The translations under genes were made by a program, and so were the position numbers. The notes below the pieces were generated by a model that was not told the DNA's origin, searched no databases, and was given only the letters and a program-made list of their open reading frames with translations. From contig CAYTGL010000006.1 of assembly GCA_964437335.1 (NCBI GenBank), forward strand, positions 1 to 64,000: a DNA stretch of 64,000 bases. Direction: 5' to 3'. Positions 9,166-17,700 of this stretch are shown in pieces (position 1 is the stretch's first letter; each line of letters starts with the position of its first letter). Origin of the DNA: JAITWN01 sp964437335. GTDB taxonomy: Bacteria; Pseudomonadota; Gammaproteobacteria; SZUA-140.

Positions 9166-9819
9166 GTGAGACTCGCCATCTTCGATCTCGACAATACCCT
9201 GCTCGCCGGGGACAGCGACTATCTGTGGGGATGCTTTCTTGTCGAGCACGGCATTGTCGACGGCGAACAGTACGAAGAGGAGAATGCCCGCTTCTACCGC
9301 CAGTATCAGGACGGCACGCTTGATATTCATGAATGGCTCGCGTTTCAGTTGCGCCCCCTGACACAGCACAACCAAGTCGTGCTGGAATCGCTGCGCGCGC
9401 AGTTTCTCGAAGAAAAGATCCGGCCGATCGTCCTGCCTGCCGCGCTTGAACTGATTGACCGCCATCGTGACCAGGGCGACGCCCTGCTGATTATCACCGC
9501 GACGAATTCCTTCATCACCCGGCCTATCGCGGCGCTGCTCGATATCCCGCACCTGCTCGCAACCGAGCCCCGCGTTCGGGCAGGCGTGTATACCGGTGAA
9601 GTGGAAGGCACCCCCTGTTTCAGGGAAGGCAAGGTCACCCGCCTGCACCAGTGGCTTGCGGAGCGCGGTCTCGATCTCGACGAGAGCTGGTTCTATTCCG
9701 ACTCTCACAACGACATCCCGTTGCTGGAGCTCGTTACTCATCCCGTCGCCGTCGACCCTGACCCGAGCCTGACCCGGCATGCCGAGATCAGGGCATGGCC
9801 GATCATCAGCCTGCGCTGA
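9166..9819 (+). CDS. HAD-superfamily phosphatase, subfamily IB
   Basis: SerB-like phosphohydrolase of 217 residues. Motif I is FDLDNTLLAGD, with the nucleophile in DLD; motif II is IITATN; the motif III lysine is in GKVTRL; motif IV is YSDSHNDIPLL. The helical cap (about residues 20-90) is characteristic of the IB class often annotated HAD-IB hydrolase TIGR01490; members act on phosphoserine or histidinol phosphate, so the substrate stays open. I chose the GTG at 9166 over the TTG at 9160, because GGGGG at 9155-9159 is well spaced for it. Its 3' end overlaps the next permease gene by 25 nt, suggesting translational coupling. Confidence 0.85.
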   Translation: MRLAIFDLDNTLLAGDSDYLWGCFLVEHGIVDGEQYEEENARFYRQYQDGTLDIHEWLAFQLRPLTQHNQVVLESLRAQFLEEKIRPIVLPAALELIDRHRDQGDALLIITATNSFITRPIAALLDIPHLLATEPRVRAGVYTGEVEGTPCFREGKVTRLHQWLAERGLDLDESWFYSDSHNDIPLLELVTHPVAVDPDPSLTRHAEIRAWPIISLR

Positions 9820-10787
9820 GGCGCGGAGTGTCTCTGCTGATCCTGCTGGCCCTGCTGGCGGTCTTCAGCCTGTTGTTCGCACTATCGGTCGGAAGCATCC
9901 GGGTTGGCTGGCGCGAGCTGTTCGCGCTGGCCAGCGGCGGCGGTGATCCCATGACCCACAGTCTGGTCGTTGATCTGCGCCTTCCGCGCGCCCTGGCCGC
10001 GTTCGCGACCGGGGGAATGCTCGCGCTCGCCGGGGCAATGATGCAGGTATTGTTGCGCAACCCGCTCGCCGACCCCTATATCCTCGGCGTCTCCGGCGGC
10101 GCCGCGGTCGGCGCGCTGATGTGCCTGATGCTTGGTCTCGGCGGCCTGTGGCTGACCGGCAGCGCCTTCGGCGGCGCACTGCTGTCGATGGTGATGGTGT
10201 TCGCGCTCGCGCGCGGCAGCGGGAGCTGGACCTCGACGCGCCTGCTGCTGACCGGAATCGTTGTCGCCGCAGGCTGGGGGGCGGTGATCAGCTTTCTGCT
10301 CGCGATCAGTCCGGACAGCACACTGCGCGGCATGATGTTCTGGCTGCTTGGCGACCTGAGCCAGGCCGGCCGGCCCGACTTCAGCCTCGTCATCCTCGCG
10401 CTCGGCCTCGGACTCGCGCTGTACTCCGCGCGAGATCTGAATGTGCTGATCCAGGGTGAGATGAAGGCGCATACGCTCGGGGTGTCGGTTGCCGGCCTGC
10501 GCCTGCGGCTCTATGTGCTGGCCTCGCTGCTGACCGCAATCGCCGTAACGATCGCCGGTAACATCGGATTTATCGGGCTGATCATCCCTCACCTGGTGCG
10601 GTTGATCACCGGCAACGATCACCGGATCCTGCTGCCGGCGGCGATGCTCGCCGGTGCGAGCCTGCTGGTGATCGCGGACACGATATCGCGCACGGCCCTG
10701 GCGCCACTGCAGATGCCGGTCGGCGTCATCACCGCGCTGATTGGTGTGCCATTATTCCTGTATCTGCTGCGTCGGACGGCACGCTGA
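9795..10787 (+). CDS. FecCD/BtuC-family ABC permease
   Basis: Polytopic permease of a cobalamin or ferric-siderophore importer, about ten transmembrane helices over 330 residues. Family marks include LRLPRALAAFATGGMLALAG, NPLADPYILGVSGGAAVGA and GNIGFIGLIIPHLVRLITG, the last contacting the ATPase. It overlaps the preceding phosphatase gene and runs into the ATPase gene after 1 nt. Two features hint at cobalamin: the neighbouring HAD phosphatase and the BtuC-like GFIGLIIPH loop. That is inference; no riboswitch, TonB receptor or binding protein lies nearby, so those parts must be encoded elsewhere. Confidence 0.88.
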   Translation: MADHQPALRRGVSLLILLALLAVFSLLFALSVGSIRVGWRELFALASGGGDPMTHSLVVDLRLPRALAAFATGGMLALAGAMMQVLLRNPLADPYILGVSGGAAVGALMCLMLGLGGLWLTGSAFGGALLSMVMVFALARGSGSWTSTRLLLTGIVVAAGWGAVISFLLAISPDSTLRGMMFWLLGDLSQAGRPDFSLVILALGLGLALYSARDLNVLIQGEMKAHTLGVSVAGLRLRLYVLASLLTAIAVTIAGNIGFIGLIIPHLVRLITGNDHRILLPAAMLAGASLLVIADTISRTALAPLQMPVGVITALIGVPLFLYLLRRTAR

Positions 10788-10788
10788 T

Positions 10789-11559
10789 ATGTGCCTGCTC
10801 GCGACCCGAAACCTCACCGTTTCGATTGCCGGAATCACGGTCTGCCGGGGACTTGGCCTCGAGATCGGCACAGCGGGCCGCTGGGCGATCCTCGGGCGCA
10901 ACGGTATCGGCAAGACCACGCTGCTGAAGACACTGGCCGGACTGCATGCCCCGGATGCCGGAGTGGTCGCGTTCGATGGTGTCGCGCAGAACCAGGTGCC
11001 GCGCAGAGATCTCGCGCAGCGCCTTGGTGTGCTGTTCCAGGACCAGACCTCGCTGTTCCCCGGCACCGTGCTGGAAACCGCGCTGATCGGCCGTCATCCC
11101 TGGCTCGACAAGTGGCGCTGGGAAGGACCGGAAGACATCGGCATCGCCCGCGCCGCGCTCGCCGCCGTCGGGCTCGACGGCTTTGATCATCGCATGCTGA
11201 CGACCCTATCCGGCGGTGAACGCCAACGCCTCGGTATCGCAACGTTGCTGGCGCAGGATCCGGCGCTGTACCTGCTCGACGAGCCGACCAATCATCTCGA
11301 TCCGTTCCACCAGATTCATATCATGGAGCTCCTGTGCCGGGCGACCGCACAGGAAAGGAAGCGCGCTGTTATCATGGTGCTGCATGACGTCAATCTAGCA
11401 GCGCGCTATTGCGATCATGTGTTGCTGTTGTATGGAGACGGCGCCGCCGAACACGGCACGACGCGAGAGGTGCTGAACACCGGAAATCTCGAACGGCTCT
11501 ACAATCATCCGGTGATCGCTGTCGGGACAGAGTACGGCGACTTTTATTACCCGGCCTGA
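10789..11559 (+). CDS. FecE/BtuD-type ABC transporter ATPase
   Basis: ATP-hydrolysing subunit partnered with the permease immediately upstream; its ATG follows the permease stop by 1 nt. An in-frame start at 10741 would lie inside the permease gene and adds unrelated residues, so I rejected it. Walker A is LGRNGIGKTTLL, the signature is LSGGERQRLGIATLL, Walker B is LYLLDEPTNHLD, and the switch histidine is in MVLHDVNLAA. The 256-residue length fits the family. It converges on pilT with only 4 nt between stops. Confidence 0.9.
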   Translation: MCLLATRNLTVSIAGITVCRGLGLEIGTAGRWAILGRNGIGKTTLLKTLAGLHAPDAGVVAFDGVAQNQVPRRDLAQRLGVLFQDQTSLFPGTVLETALIGRHPWLDKWRWEGPEDIGIARAALAAVGLDGFDHRMLTTLSGGERQRLGIATLLAQDPALYLLDEPTNHLDPFHQIHIMELLCRATAQERKRAVIMVLHDVNLAARYCDHVLLLYGDGAAEHGTTREVLNTGNLERLYNHPVIAVGTEYGDFYYPA

Positions 11560-11563
11560 GCCG

Positions 11564-12601
11564 TCATTCCTTCAGGCTCTCGCGGTTCGCGGCCTTGGCC
11601 ATCGCGTCCTGACGGGTGACCTTGCCCTTGCGCACGAGTTCCTGCAGGCACTGATCAAGGGTCTGCATGCCGACGGACTGGCCGGTCTGGATCGCCGAAT
11701 ACATCTGCGGGATCTTGTTCTCGCGGATCAGGTTTCGAATCGCAGGCGTGCCAATCATGATCTCGTGCGCCGCAATGCGCCCGCCGCCGACTTTCTTCAG
11801 CAGCGTTTGCGAAATCACCGCGCGCAACGACTCGGAAAGCATCGAGCGCACCATTTCCTTCTCGGCGGCCGGAAACACGTCGATGATACGGTCGATGGTC
11901 TTCGCCGCTGAACTGGTGTGCAGCGTACCGAACACCATATGACCGGTTTCGGCGGCGGTCAGCGCGAGGCCGATGGTTTCGGGATCACGCATTTCACCGA
12001 CGAGGATGATGTCCGGATCCTCGCGCAGCGCCGAGCGCAGCGCTTCGGCAAAGCCGAGCNNNNNNNNNNTTTCGCGCTGGTTGACCAGGCACTTCTTGCT
12101 CTGGTGCACGAACTCGATCGGATCCTCAATGGTCAGGATGTGGCCGAATTCGTTGTTGTTCTTGTAGTCGAGCATGGCGGCGAGCGTCGTCGACTTGCCG
12201 GAACCGGTCGGGCCGGTCACCAGTACTATTCCGCGCGGATATTCCGAGATTGGCTTGAACGACTCCGGCGCGCCGAGATCCTCGAGCGAGAGGATCGTCG
12301 ACGGAATCGTACGGAATACGCCGCCGGCGCCACGATTGTGATTGAATACGTTGACACGAAAGCGCGCCAGCCCGGGGATCTCAAACGAGAAGTCGGTCTC
12401 GAGAAACTCCTCGAAGTCCTTGCGCTGCTTGTCACTCATGATGTCATACAGCATCGTCTGCACCGTCTTGTTGTCGAGCGGCGGGACGTTGATGCGGCGG
12501 ACGTCGCCGTCGACACGGATCATCGGCGGAAGCTCCGCGGACAGATGCAGGTCAGAGGCCTTGTTCTTGACGCTGAATGCCAGTAGTTCGGCGATATCCA
12601 T
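11564..12601 (-). CDS. pilT: Type IV pilus retraction ATPase PilT (contains assembly gap)
   Basis: Hexameric cytoplasmic ATPase that powers pilus retraction and twitching motility. The start at 12601 (MDIAELLAFSVKNKASDLHL) has CAGGAGCG upstream. Visible motifs: Walker A GPTGSGKSTTLA, Asp box LTIEDPIEFVH, Walker B region IILVGEMRDPETI, His box GHMVFGTLHTSSAAKTIDR, and the retraction-specific AIRNLIRE motif near the C-terminus. Length of about 345 residues and the short C-terminus fit PilT better than PilU. Ten N fall within the coding sequence. It is divergent from yggS, as in many gammaproteobacteria. Confidence 0.93.
   Translation of the reverse strand: MDIAELLAFSVKNKASDLHLSAELPPMIRVDGDVRRINVPPLDNKTVQTMLYDIMSDKQRKDFEEFLETDFSFEIPGLARFRVNVFNHNRGAGGVFRTIPSTILSLEDLGAPESFKPISEYPRGIVLVTGPTGSGKSTTLAAMLDYKNNNEFGHILTIEDPIEFVHQSKKCLVNQREXXXXLGFAEALRSALREDPDIILVGEMRDPETIGLALTAAETGHMVFGTLHTSSAAKTIDRIIDVFPAAEKEMVRSMLSESLRAVISQTLLKKVGGGRIAAHEIMIGTPAIRNLIRENKIPQMYSAIQTGQSVGMQTLDQCLQELVRKGKVTRQDAMAKAANRESLKE
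12060..12069. other. Assembly gap of 10 N inside pilT
   Basis: Ten undetermined bases separate the codons for NQRE from those for LGFAEAL. The frame is kept on both sides, but PilT homologues usually have five residues here (VHRDT), whereas the gap leaves room for four, and the first codon begins with A. The N count is therefore probably nominal. Confidence 0.95.
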
Positions 12602-12706
12602 CTGGTTACGCTCCTGAAATTTGTGGCACACTGCAGAAAGTCACGACAGCGGGAAAATCGCTTTTTCCCGAATAACTAGCGGCCAGCCCATACAGATCTT
12701 GAGCCA

Positions 12707-13405
12707 TTGCCCGAGCCATCCATAGCGACGCCCACCGACGCCTTACGCGGAATCCGCACCCGCATCGCTGCCGCGGAGCAGCGCGCGGGACGACCGGCCG
12801 GATCGGTCACGCTGATCGCGGTCAGCAAGGGCTGCGCTGCCGCCACGATCAGGACGCTCGCGGAAGCCGGACAGCGCCGGTTCGGTGAAAGCTACCTGAA
12901 CGAGGCGATCCCGAAGCTCGATACGCTCGCCGGACTCGAACTCGAATGGCATTACATCGGCCCGATCCAGTCGAACAAGACCCGTGGCATTGCCGCCCGC
13001 TTCAACTGGGTGCACAGCGTCGACCGGGCCAGGATCGCACAGCGACTGAGCGAGCAGCGTCCCCCGGAACTCGCCCCGCTCAATCTCTGTATCCAGATTA
13101 ATATCAGCGATGAGGCAGGCAAATCCGGCGCCGACCCCGGTGAGGCCCGGGAGCTTGTCCGGTTTGTCAGCCGCCTGCCGCGCCTGAGGGTCCGGGGACT
13201 CATGGCGATCCCGGCGCCGGACCCCGATCCCGTAGCCCGGCGCGCGATCTTTCGCCGTCTGCACGATCTGCAGTCGGACCTGATTGAGGCGGGTTTTGCG
13301 CTCGATACCCTGTCGATAGGGATGAGCGACGACTTTGAGGACGCAATCGCCGAAGGCGCGACGCTGGTCCGGATCGGGACCGCACTGTTCGGCCCGCGGA
13401 CGTGA
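12707..13405 (+). CDS. yggS: PLP homeostasis protein YggS
   Basis: Pyridoxal-phosphate-binding protein of the alanine racemase N-terminal fold, without known catalysis, which buffers free PLP. The 232-residue protein carries the PLP lysine K41 in LIAVSKG, then FGESYLNEA, WHYIGPIQSNK (phosphate contact), and LSIGMSDDFEDAI, LVRIGTALFG near the C-terminus; all are family hallmarks. The start is a TTG at 12707, as no closer ATG or GTG is available, and its ribosome binding site is poor. It precedes proC by 48 nt in the conserved yggS-proC-yggT order. Confidence 0.93.
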   Translation: MPEPSIATPTDALRGIRTRIAAAEQRAGRPAGSVTLIAVSKGCAAATIRTLAEAGQRRFGESYLNEAIPKLDTLAGLELEWHYIGPIQSNKTRGIAARFNWVHSVDRARIAQRLSEQRPPELAPLNLCIQINISDEAGKSGADPGEARELVRFVSRLPRLRVRGLMAIPAPDPDPVARRAIFRRLHDLQSDLIEAGFALDTLSIGMSDDFEDAIAEGATLVRIGTALFGPRT

Positions 13406-13453
13406 GCGGCGCGCGCGAATTCCGCCATTGTTTTGGGTTAGACTACGGTCTCT

Positions 13454-14290
13454 ATGCATCCATATACGCTAGCCTTTATCGGCGCAGGCAACATGGCGCG
13501 CAGCCTGATCGGCGGCCTGATCGCCGACAGCTACGACCCGGGGCGTCTGCACGCCTCGGACAACAGCGAGGCGGCCTTGAACCAGCTGCAGCGCGATTTC
13601 GGCATTGCGATCCATACCTCGAATGGCGAGGCTGCCCGGGAAGCAGACGTCATCGTCCTCGCGGTCAAACCCCAGATCGTGCCGGAAATCGCACGCCAGC
13701 TTGCCACTGACCCGGGAACCGAAGGCAGGCTCGTGATTTCGATTGCGGCCGGAATCCGAATCGCCGATCTTGAGGGCTGGCTCGGGTCGGGGACCGCGCT
13801 GGTGCGTGCAATGCCGAATACACCGGCCCTGGTGCAGAGCGGCGCGACGGCACTGTGCGCGAATGCCCAGGCCGGAATGGCCTGGCGCGAGGCCGCCGAA
13901 ACCATCCTGCGCGCGGTCGGCCTGACACTGTGGATCGATGACGAGGCGCAGATGGACGCGGTCACCGCGCTTTCAGGCAGCGGCCCGGCGTATTTTTTCC
14001 TGGTCATGGAGGCGCTCGAGACAGCCGGACGCAGGCTCGGACTGCCGGCGGATACTGCCCGCATGCTAACGATACAGACCGCCTTCGGCGCCGCGAAGAT
14101 GGCCCTCGAGAGCACCAACAGCGGCCCCGCCGAACTGCGCGCCCGGGTCACGTCGCCGGGGGGGACGACCGAACGGGCGCTCGCGGTCCTGCAGCAGGGC
14201 GGGATCGAGGCGCTGTTCGAGCGGGCGCTCGCAGCCGGCCATGCCCGCTCGATCGAACTGTCGAAGTACCTTGGGGGACAGAATGAATAA
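13454..14290 (+). CDS. proC: Pyrroline-5-carboxylate reductase ProC
   Basis: Last step of proline synthesis: reduces 1-pyrroline-5-carboxylate with NAD(P)H. The N-terminal Rossmann motif is FIGAGNMARSLIGGL. Next come VLAVKPQIVPE and RAMPNTPALVQSGATAL, and the C-terminal dimerisation domain holds ALSGSGPAYFFLVMEAL and RVTSPGGTTERALAVL. Its 278 residues are the normal length. The last 8 nt overlap the start of yggT. Confidence 0.96.
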   Translation: MHPYTLAFIGAGNMARSLIGGLIADSYDPGRLHASDNSEAALNQLQRDFGIAIHTSNGEAAREADVIVLAVKPQIVPEIARQLATDPGTEGRLVISIAAGIRIADLEGWLGSGTALVRAMPNTPALVQSGATALCANAQAGMAWREAAETILRAVGLTLWIDDEAQMDAVTALSGSGPAYFFLVMEALETAGRRLGLPADTARMLTIQTAFGAAKMALESTNSGPAELRARVTSPGGTTERALAVLQQGGIEALFERALAAGHARSIELSKYLGGQNE

Positions 14291-14864
14291 TCCATACCTG
14301 TCGAATGCGTCGGTCTACCTGATCGACACGATCTTCACGATCTACCTGAGCCTGATCCTGCTGCGTTTCCTGTTCCAGCTCGTGCGGGCCGATTTCTACA
14401 ATCCGGTGTCCCAGTTCATCGTCAAGGTGACGAATCCACCGCTGGTCCCGCTGCGCCGGATCATACCGGGCCTCAAGGGAATCGACATCGCGGCGATCGT
14501 GCTGATGATCGTGCTGCAGATGGGCGCGCTGTACCTGATACACTTTTCGGCCGGGCGTACGATCACGCCGGTCGGCCTGATCGTGCTGTCGCTGGCCGAC
14601 TTGATGTCACTGTTACTGAACCTGTTTCTGATCACGATCCTGATCCAGGTGATCCTGAGCTGGGTCAATCCAGGAGTCCGCAACCCGATCGTGTCGCTGC
14701 TGCACAGCCTCAACGAACCCCTGCTCGGTCCGGCCCGTCGGGTGCTGCCGGCGGTTTCCGGGATCGACTTTTCGCCGCTGCTGGTGCTAATCGCGATACA
14801 ATTGACGAAGATCCTGATGCTGGCCCCTATCCGGGACGTCGGCATGCGACTCGCGTATAATTGA
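14283..14864 (+). CDS. yggT: YggT family membrane protein
   Basis: Integral membrane protein of 193 residues with two YGGT repeats. Each has a hydrophobic helix and a proline-rich P-LLGPARRVLPA type loop (here NPPLVPLRRIIPG and NEPLLGPARRVLP). Roles proposed for the family include osmotic or ionic balance and, in other lineages, cytochrome maturation or division; none can be assigned here. The ATG at 14283 overlaps proC. The frame is open upstream to 14241 inside proC, which is not needed. A TGGCTC/GAGCCA hairpin at 14871-14888 follows the stop, but without a T tract. Confidence 0.88.
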   Translation: MNNPYLSNASVYLIDTIFTIYLSLILLRFLFQLVRADFYNPVSQFIVKVTNPPLVPLRRIIPGLKGIDIAAIVLMIVLQMGALYLIHFSAGRTITPVGLIVLSLADLMSLLLNLFLITILIQVILSWVNPGVRNPIVSLLHSLNEPLLGPARRVLPAVSGIDFSPLLVLIAIQLTKILMLAPIRDVGMRLAYN

Positions 14865-14975
14865 GCAATGGCTCGAGTCTGAGCCAGGGAATATAATCGG
14901 GACTGTCCCGCAGTAACACCCATCGGGGGGCCGGCCTTCCCGGAGGGATATCGGAACCGTGTTCCAGGAAGTGCG

Positions 14976-17513
14976 ATGCTTGGTATTTCCCTGCCTTGTC
15001 CGTCATCTACACCAACTCGGCTAATCGCGATGTTGCTGAGCCTGGTTGTGGCCATGCTGACCGCGCCGGGCCAGGCCCTGGCGCTGTGCTTCAACACCGG
15101 CGCGTTTCAGACCTCGACGCTCTGCTGGAATCCGGTCAATCCAATACCCGCTGAGTTCGATATCGAAAATGTCCTGTGGAACCCACAGGGGCCGGAATAC
15201 CTTGCCGTCGGCGGCGGCGGTGCGATCCTCACAAGTGTGGACGGCGTCAACTGGACACCCCGCGACAGTGGCACCGTGCAGCGCCTGTTCGGTAGCGTGT
15301 GGGACGGGCATCAGTATATCGTCGTCGGCGATGGTGGTCTCGTGCTGACGAGTCCGGACGGAATCAATTGGACGGGGCAGGTTACAAACACCCGGGCGCG
15401 CCTGCTCGATATCGCGGTCAATGGCGCTGGCACGCGCTATGTCGCCGTCGGGGAAAGCGGCACCGTGCTCAGTAGCGACAATGCGATTGCCTGGGAAGAG
15501 ACGACGGTGATCAGCGCGACCCGCCCCGCGCTATATGCGATAACCTGGCACAATAATCGTTTCGTCGCAGTCGGCAGTTCGAGGGCGATAATCACCAGCG
15601 ACAATGGCACCGCCTGGGTCGCCTCGCTAACACCGGTACCGGGGGGCCCGATACTCCGGGATATCGCAGTCAACAGCAACAGCGAGTTTGTTGTGGTCGG
15701 CAGCAGAGGAACGGTCTTTACCAGCAGCAATGGTTCGGACTGGCAAGAGTCGTTGATCGACGGACACCCGAATGCCAGTCTTCGCGAAGTGGTTTGGGCC
15801 GGGAACCGATACTTCGCCGTCGGTGATAACGGCAATATAGATGAGCCACTGTTACTGGTATCTTTAACAGGTGTTGAGTGGTCAGACCCAGGATCTCTGC
15901 CCGATGGGCTAGCACTCGAGACACTAAAAACTATCGAGTTCAACGGCACGACGACCCTGGTTACCGGTGGTAACCGTAACCTGTTGCATGCGCTGACAGC
16001 GGATCTCGAATGGGAACCTGTGACACCCGACCTGAGTCGGGTCGCGACGCTCAATGACCTGCAACTCGCGAATTTCCCGTCTCCGTTGCATATCGCGACC
16101 GGTGCGAACGGAACGGTGCTGTCGAGCACTGACGGCCTCGCCTGGGCGAGCGAAATCAGCGGAACAAACCAAACCCTGAACGGGCTGGCGGTCCGGCGCG
16201 ATAATGGGATTGCGACACGCATCGTCGCTGTCGGCGACAACGCTACGATCCTCTACAGCGACGACGGCAAAGTCTGGCAAAATGCGAGCATTTCGCAATC
16301 GCTGTCAGCGCATATCGCGGCTGTCACCTGGGGCAACCTGTTGTTTATCGCGGTCGGCGCGGATGGGACGATACTTTCGAGCCCAGACGGAGTTGTCTGG
16401 GACGTTGTCGATACCGGTTTTTCGATGGAACTGCACGGCGTTACCTATGGCCTGGTCGGCAACAGCCCACTGTATGTCGCAGTTGGCGCCGGGGGGACAG
16501 TGCTGACCAGTGCCAATGGTGCTGGCTGGACTTCGCAGAATTCTCAGACTACTGGCACCCTGAATGCGGTCCTATGGAACGATGACAATTCTGATCCGCT
16601 GTTCGTCGCGGTCGGGCAGACAGCCGGCGATTCGCCGTCTGCGGCCGCAATCTACAGTGCCAATGGCATTAACTGGTTCATCGCAACTGTCCCGGCGCAA
16701 TCCCCGGCCGTTCCAGCATCCCCTCCGCTACGCGCTCTCGAATGGAACGGCAGCCAGTATCTCGCGGCCAGTGACAACGGCAGTTTCCTGCGCAGCAGCT
16801 CCGGCAGGGGCTGGACCACACTCGGAGTGGTGCCTAAGGATAGTGAAGGGAATGATCAGATTCTTCCTCGCATCAATGCGATCGCCTGGACCGGCGACCG
16901 CTTCCTCGCCGCCGGCGAAGGCGGGTTTATCGTCGCCAGCGGCGGCGTCGACCTTGTTGTCGATGTCAACGATGACACATCGGTCAGCGAGGACGACGAC
17001 CCGCATTTCGCCCAGGCTGGTATCGAGAAGACCTTCCGCTTCTTGATAAGCAATATTGCCGTCCTCGATGCGACCAATGTGCAGTTCAGCTATACCCTGC
17101 CGGAACAGGTCTCTATCCTGGCCCCGCCAGTCGCGCCCGCCGGCTGGAATTGCTCGTTGAATGGCAACGCCGGCGCGTCCTGCAATACCGGGCGCTTGGT
17201 CGCAGGAACAGGCGACGCCGTCATCATCGAACTCAAAATGATCATGCCGACCGCCAGCAACATTACGATCATCCATAATGTCGAAGTGCCCGCAGTACCG
17301 ATCAACGACATTCAGCCGGTGAATAACGTCCTCACGGTCGATACACGCATAGGCCCACGCCCGGCGCCCGGCCTGCCCTCGCCCGATTCCGACTTCACAC
17401 CTGGGGGCGCCTTCAGTATCGTTGAACTAATGGGCCTGCTGCTGCTCGCCATGGCAACCTGGCTTGCCCCGAGGGCAGCACCCCATCTCAGAATCGCCTC
17501 CGCTCGTCCCTGA
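14976..17513 (+). CDS. Secreted beta-propeller protein with C-terminal membrane anchor
   Basis: Large exported protein of 845 residues, function unknown. Residues 15-37 form a signal peptide (LLSLVVAMLTAPGQALA). From about 50 to 660 there are 13 clear copies plus one degenerate copy of a 45-residue unit with a core such as ILTSVDGVNW, VLTSPDGINW or ILSSPDGVVW, preceded by FVAVG-type strands. They resemble YCF48/BNR-like propeller blades, and fourteen units would make two seven-bladed propellers. Residues 690-790 look like a DUF11-type beta-sandwich. The end is an Ile/Leu-rich helix (SIVELMGLLLLAMATWLAPR) followed by basic residues, suggesting membrane retention or a sorting tail. AGGAAGTGCG precedes the ATG. 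Confidence 0.75.
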   Translation: MLGISLPCPSSTPTRLIAMLLSLVVAMLTAPGQALALCFNTGAFQTSTLCWNPVNPIPAEFDIENVLWNPQGPEYLAVGGGGAILTSVDGVNWTPRDSGTVQRLFGSVWDGHQYIVVGDGGLVLTSPDGINWTGQVTNTRARLLDIAVNGAGTRYVAVGESGTVLSSDNAIAWEETTVISATRPALYAITWHNNRFVAVGSSRAIITSDNGTAWVASLTPVPGGPILRDIAVNSNSEFVVVGSRGTVFTSSNGSDWQESLIDGHPNASLREVVWAGNRYFAVGDNGNIDEPLLLVSLTGVEWSDPGSLPDGLALETLKTIEFNGTTTLVTGGNRNLLHALTADLEWEPVTPDLSRVATLNDLQLANFPSPLHIATGANGTVLSSTDGLAWASEISGTNQTLNGLAVRRDNGIATRIVAVGDNATILYSDDGKVWQNASISQSLSAHIAAVTWGNLLFIAVGADGTILSSPDGVVWDVVDTGFSMELHGVTYGLVGNSPLYVAVGAGGTVLTSANGAGWTSQNSQTTGTLNAVLWNDDNSDPLFVAVGQTAGDSPSAAAIYSANGINWFIATVPAQSPAVPASPPLRALEWNGSQYLAASDNGSFLRSSSGRGWTTLGVVPKDSEGNDQILPRINAIAWTGDRFLAAGEGGFIVASGGVDLVVDVNDDTSVSEDDDPHFAQAGIEKTFRFLISNIAVLDATNVQFSYTLPEQVSILAPPVAPAGWNCSLNGNAGASCNTGRLVAGTGDAVIIELKMIMPTASNITIIHNVEVPAVPINDIQPVNNVLTVDTRIGPRPAPGLPSPDSDFTPGGAFSIVELMGLLLLAMATWLAPRAAPHLRIASARP

Positions 17514-17700
17514 TTCGTCTTAGCCCCGATTTCGGCTCGATTTTTACTCCATCCTGACGATAAAGAGGGGATGCCGGGCCAATGCCGGCTATTGACCCCG
17601 AATTGTGGGCATCGGTCACAAAAAAATTCATATAAAACGGCAAGATTCCGATAAACCAGTAGCAGAATCACTATCAGCAGGCCAGGCGGAACGAAAAGCC

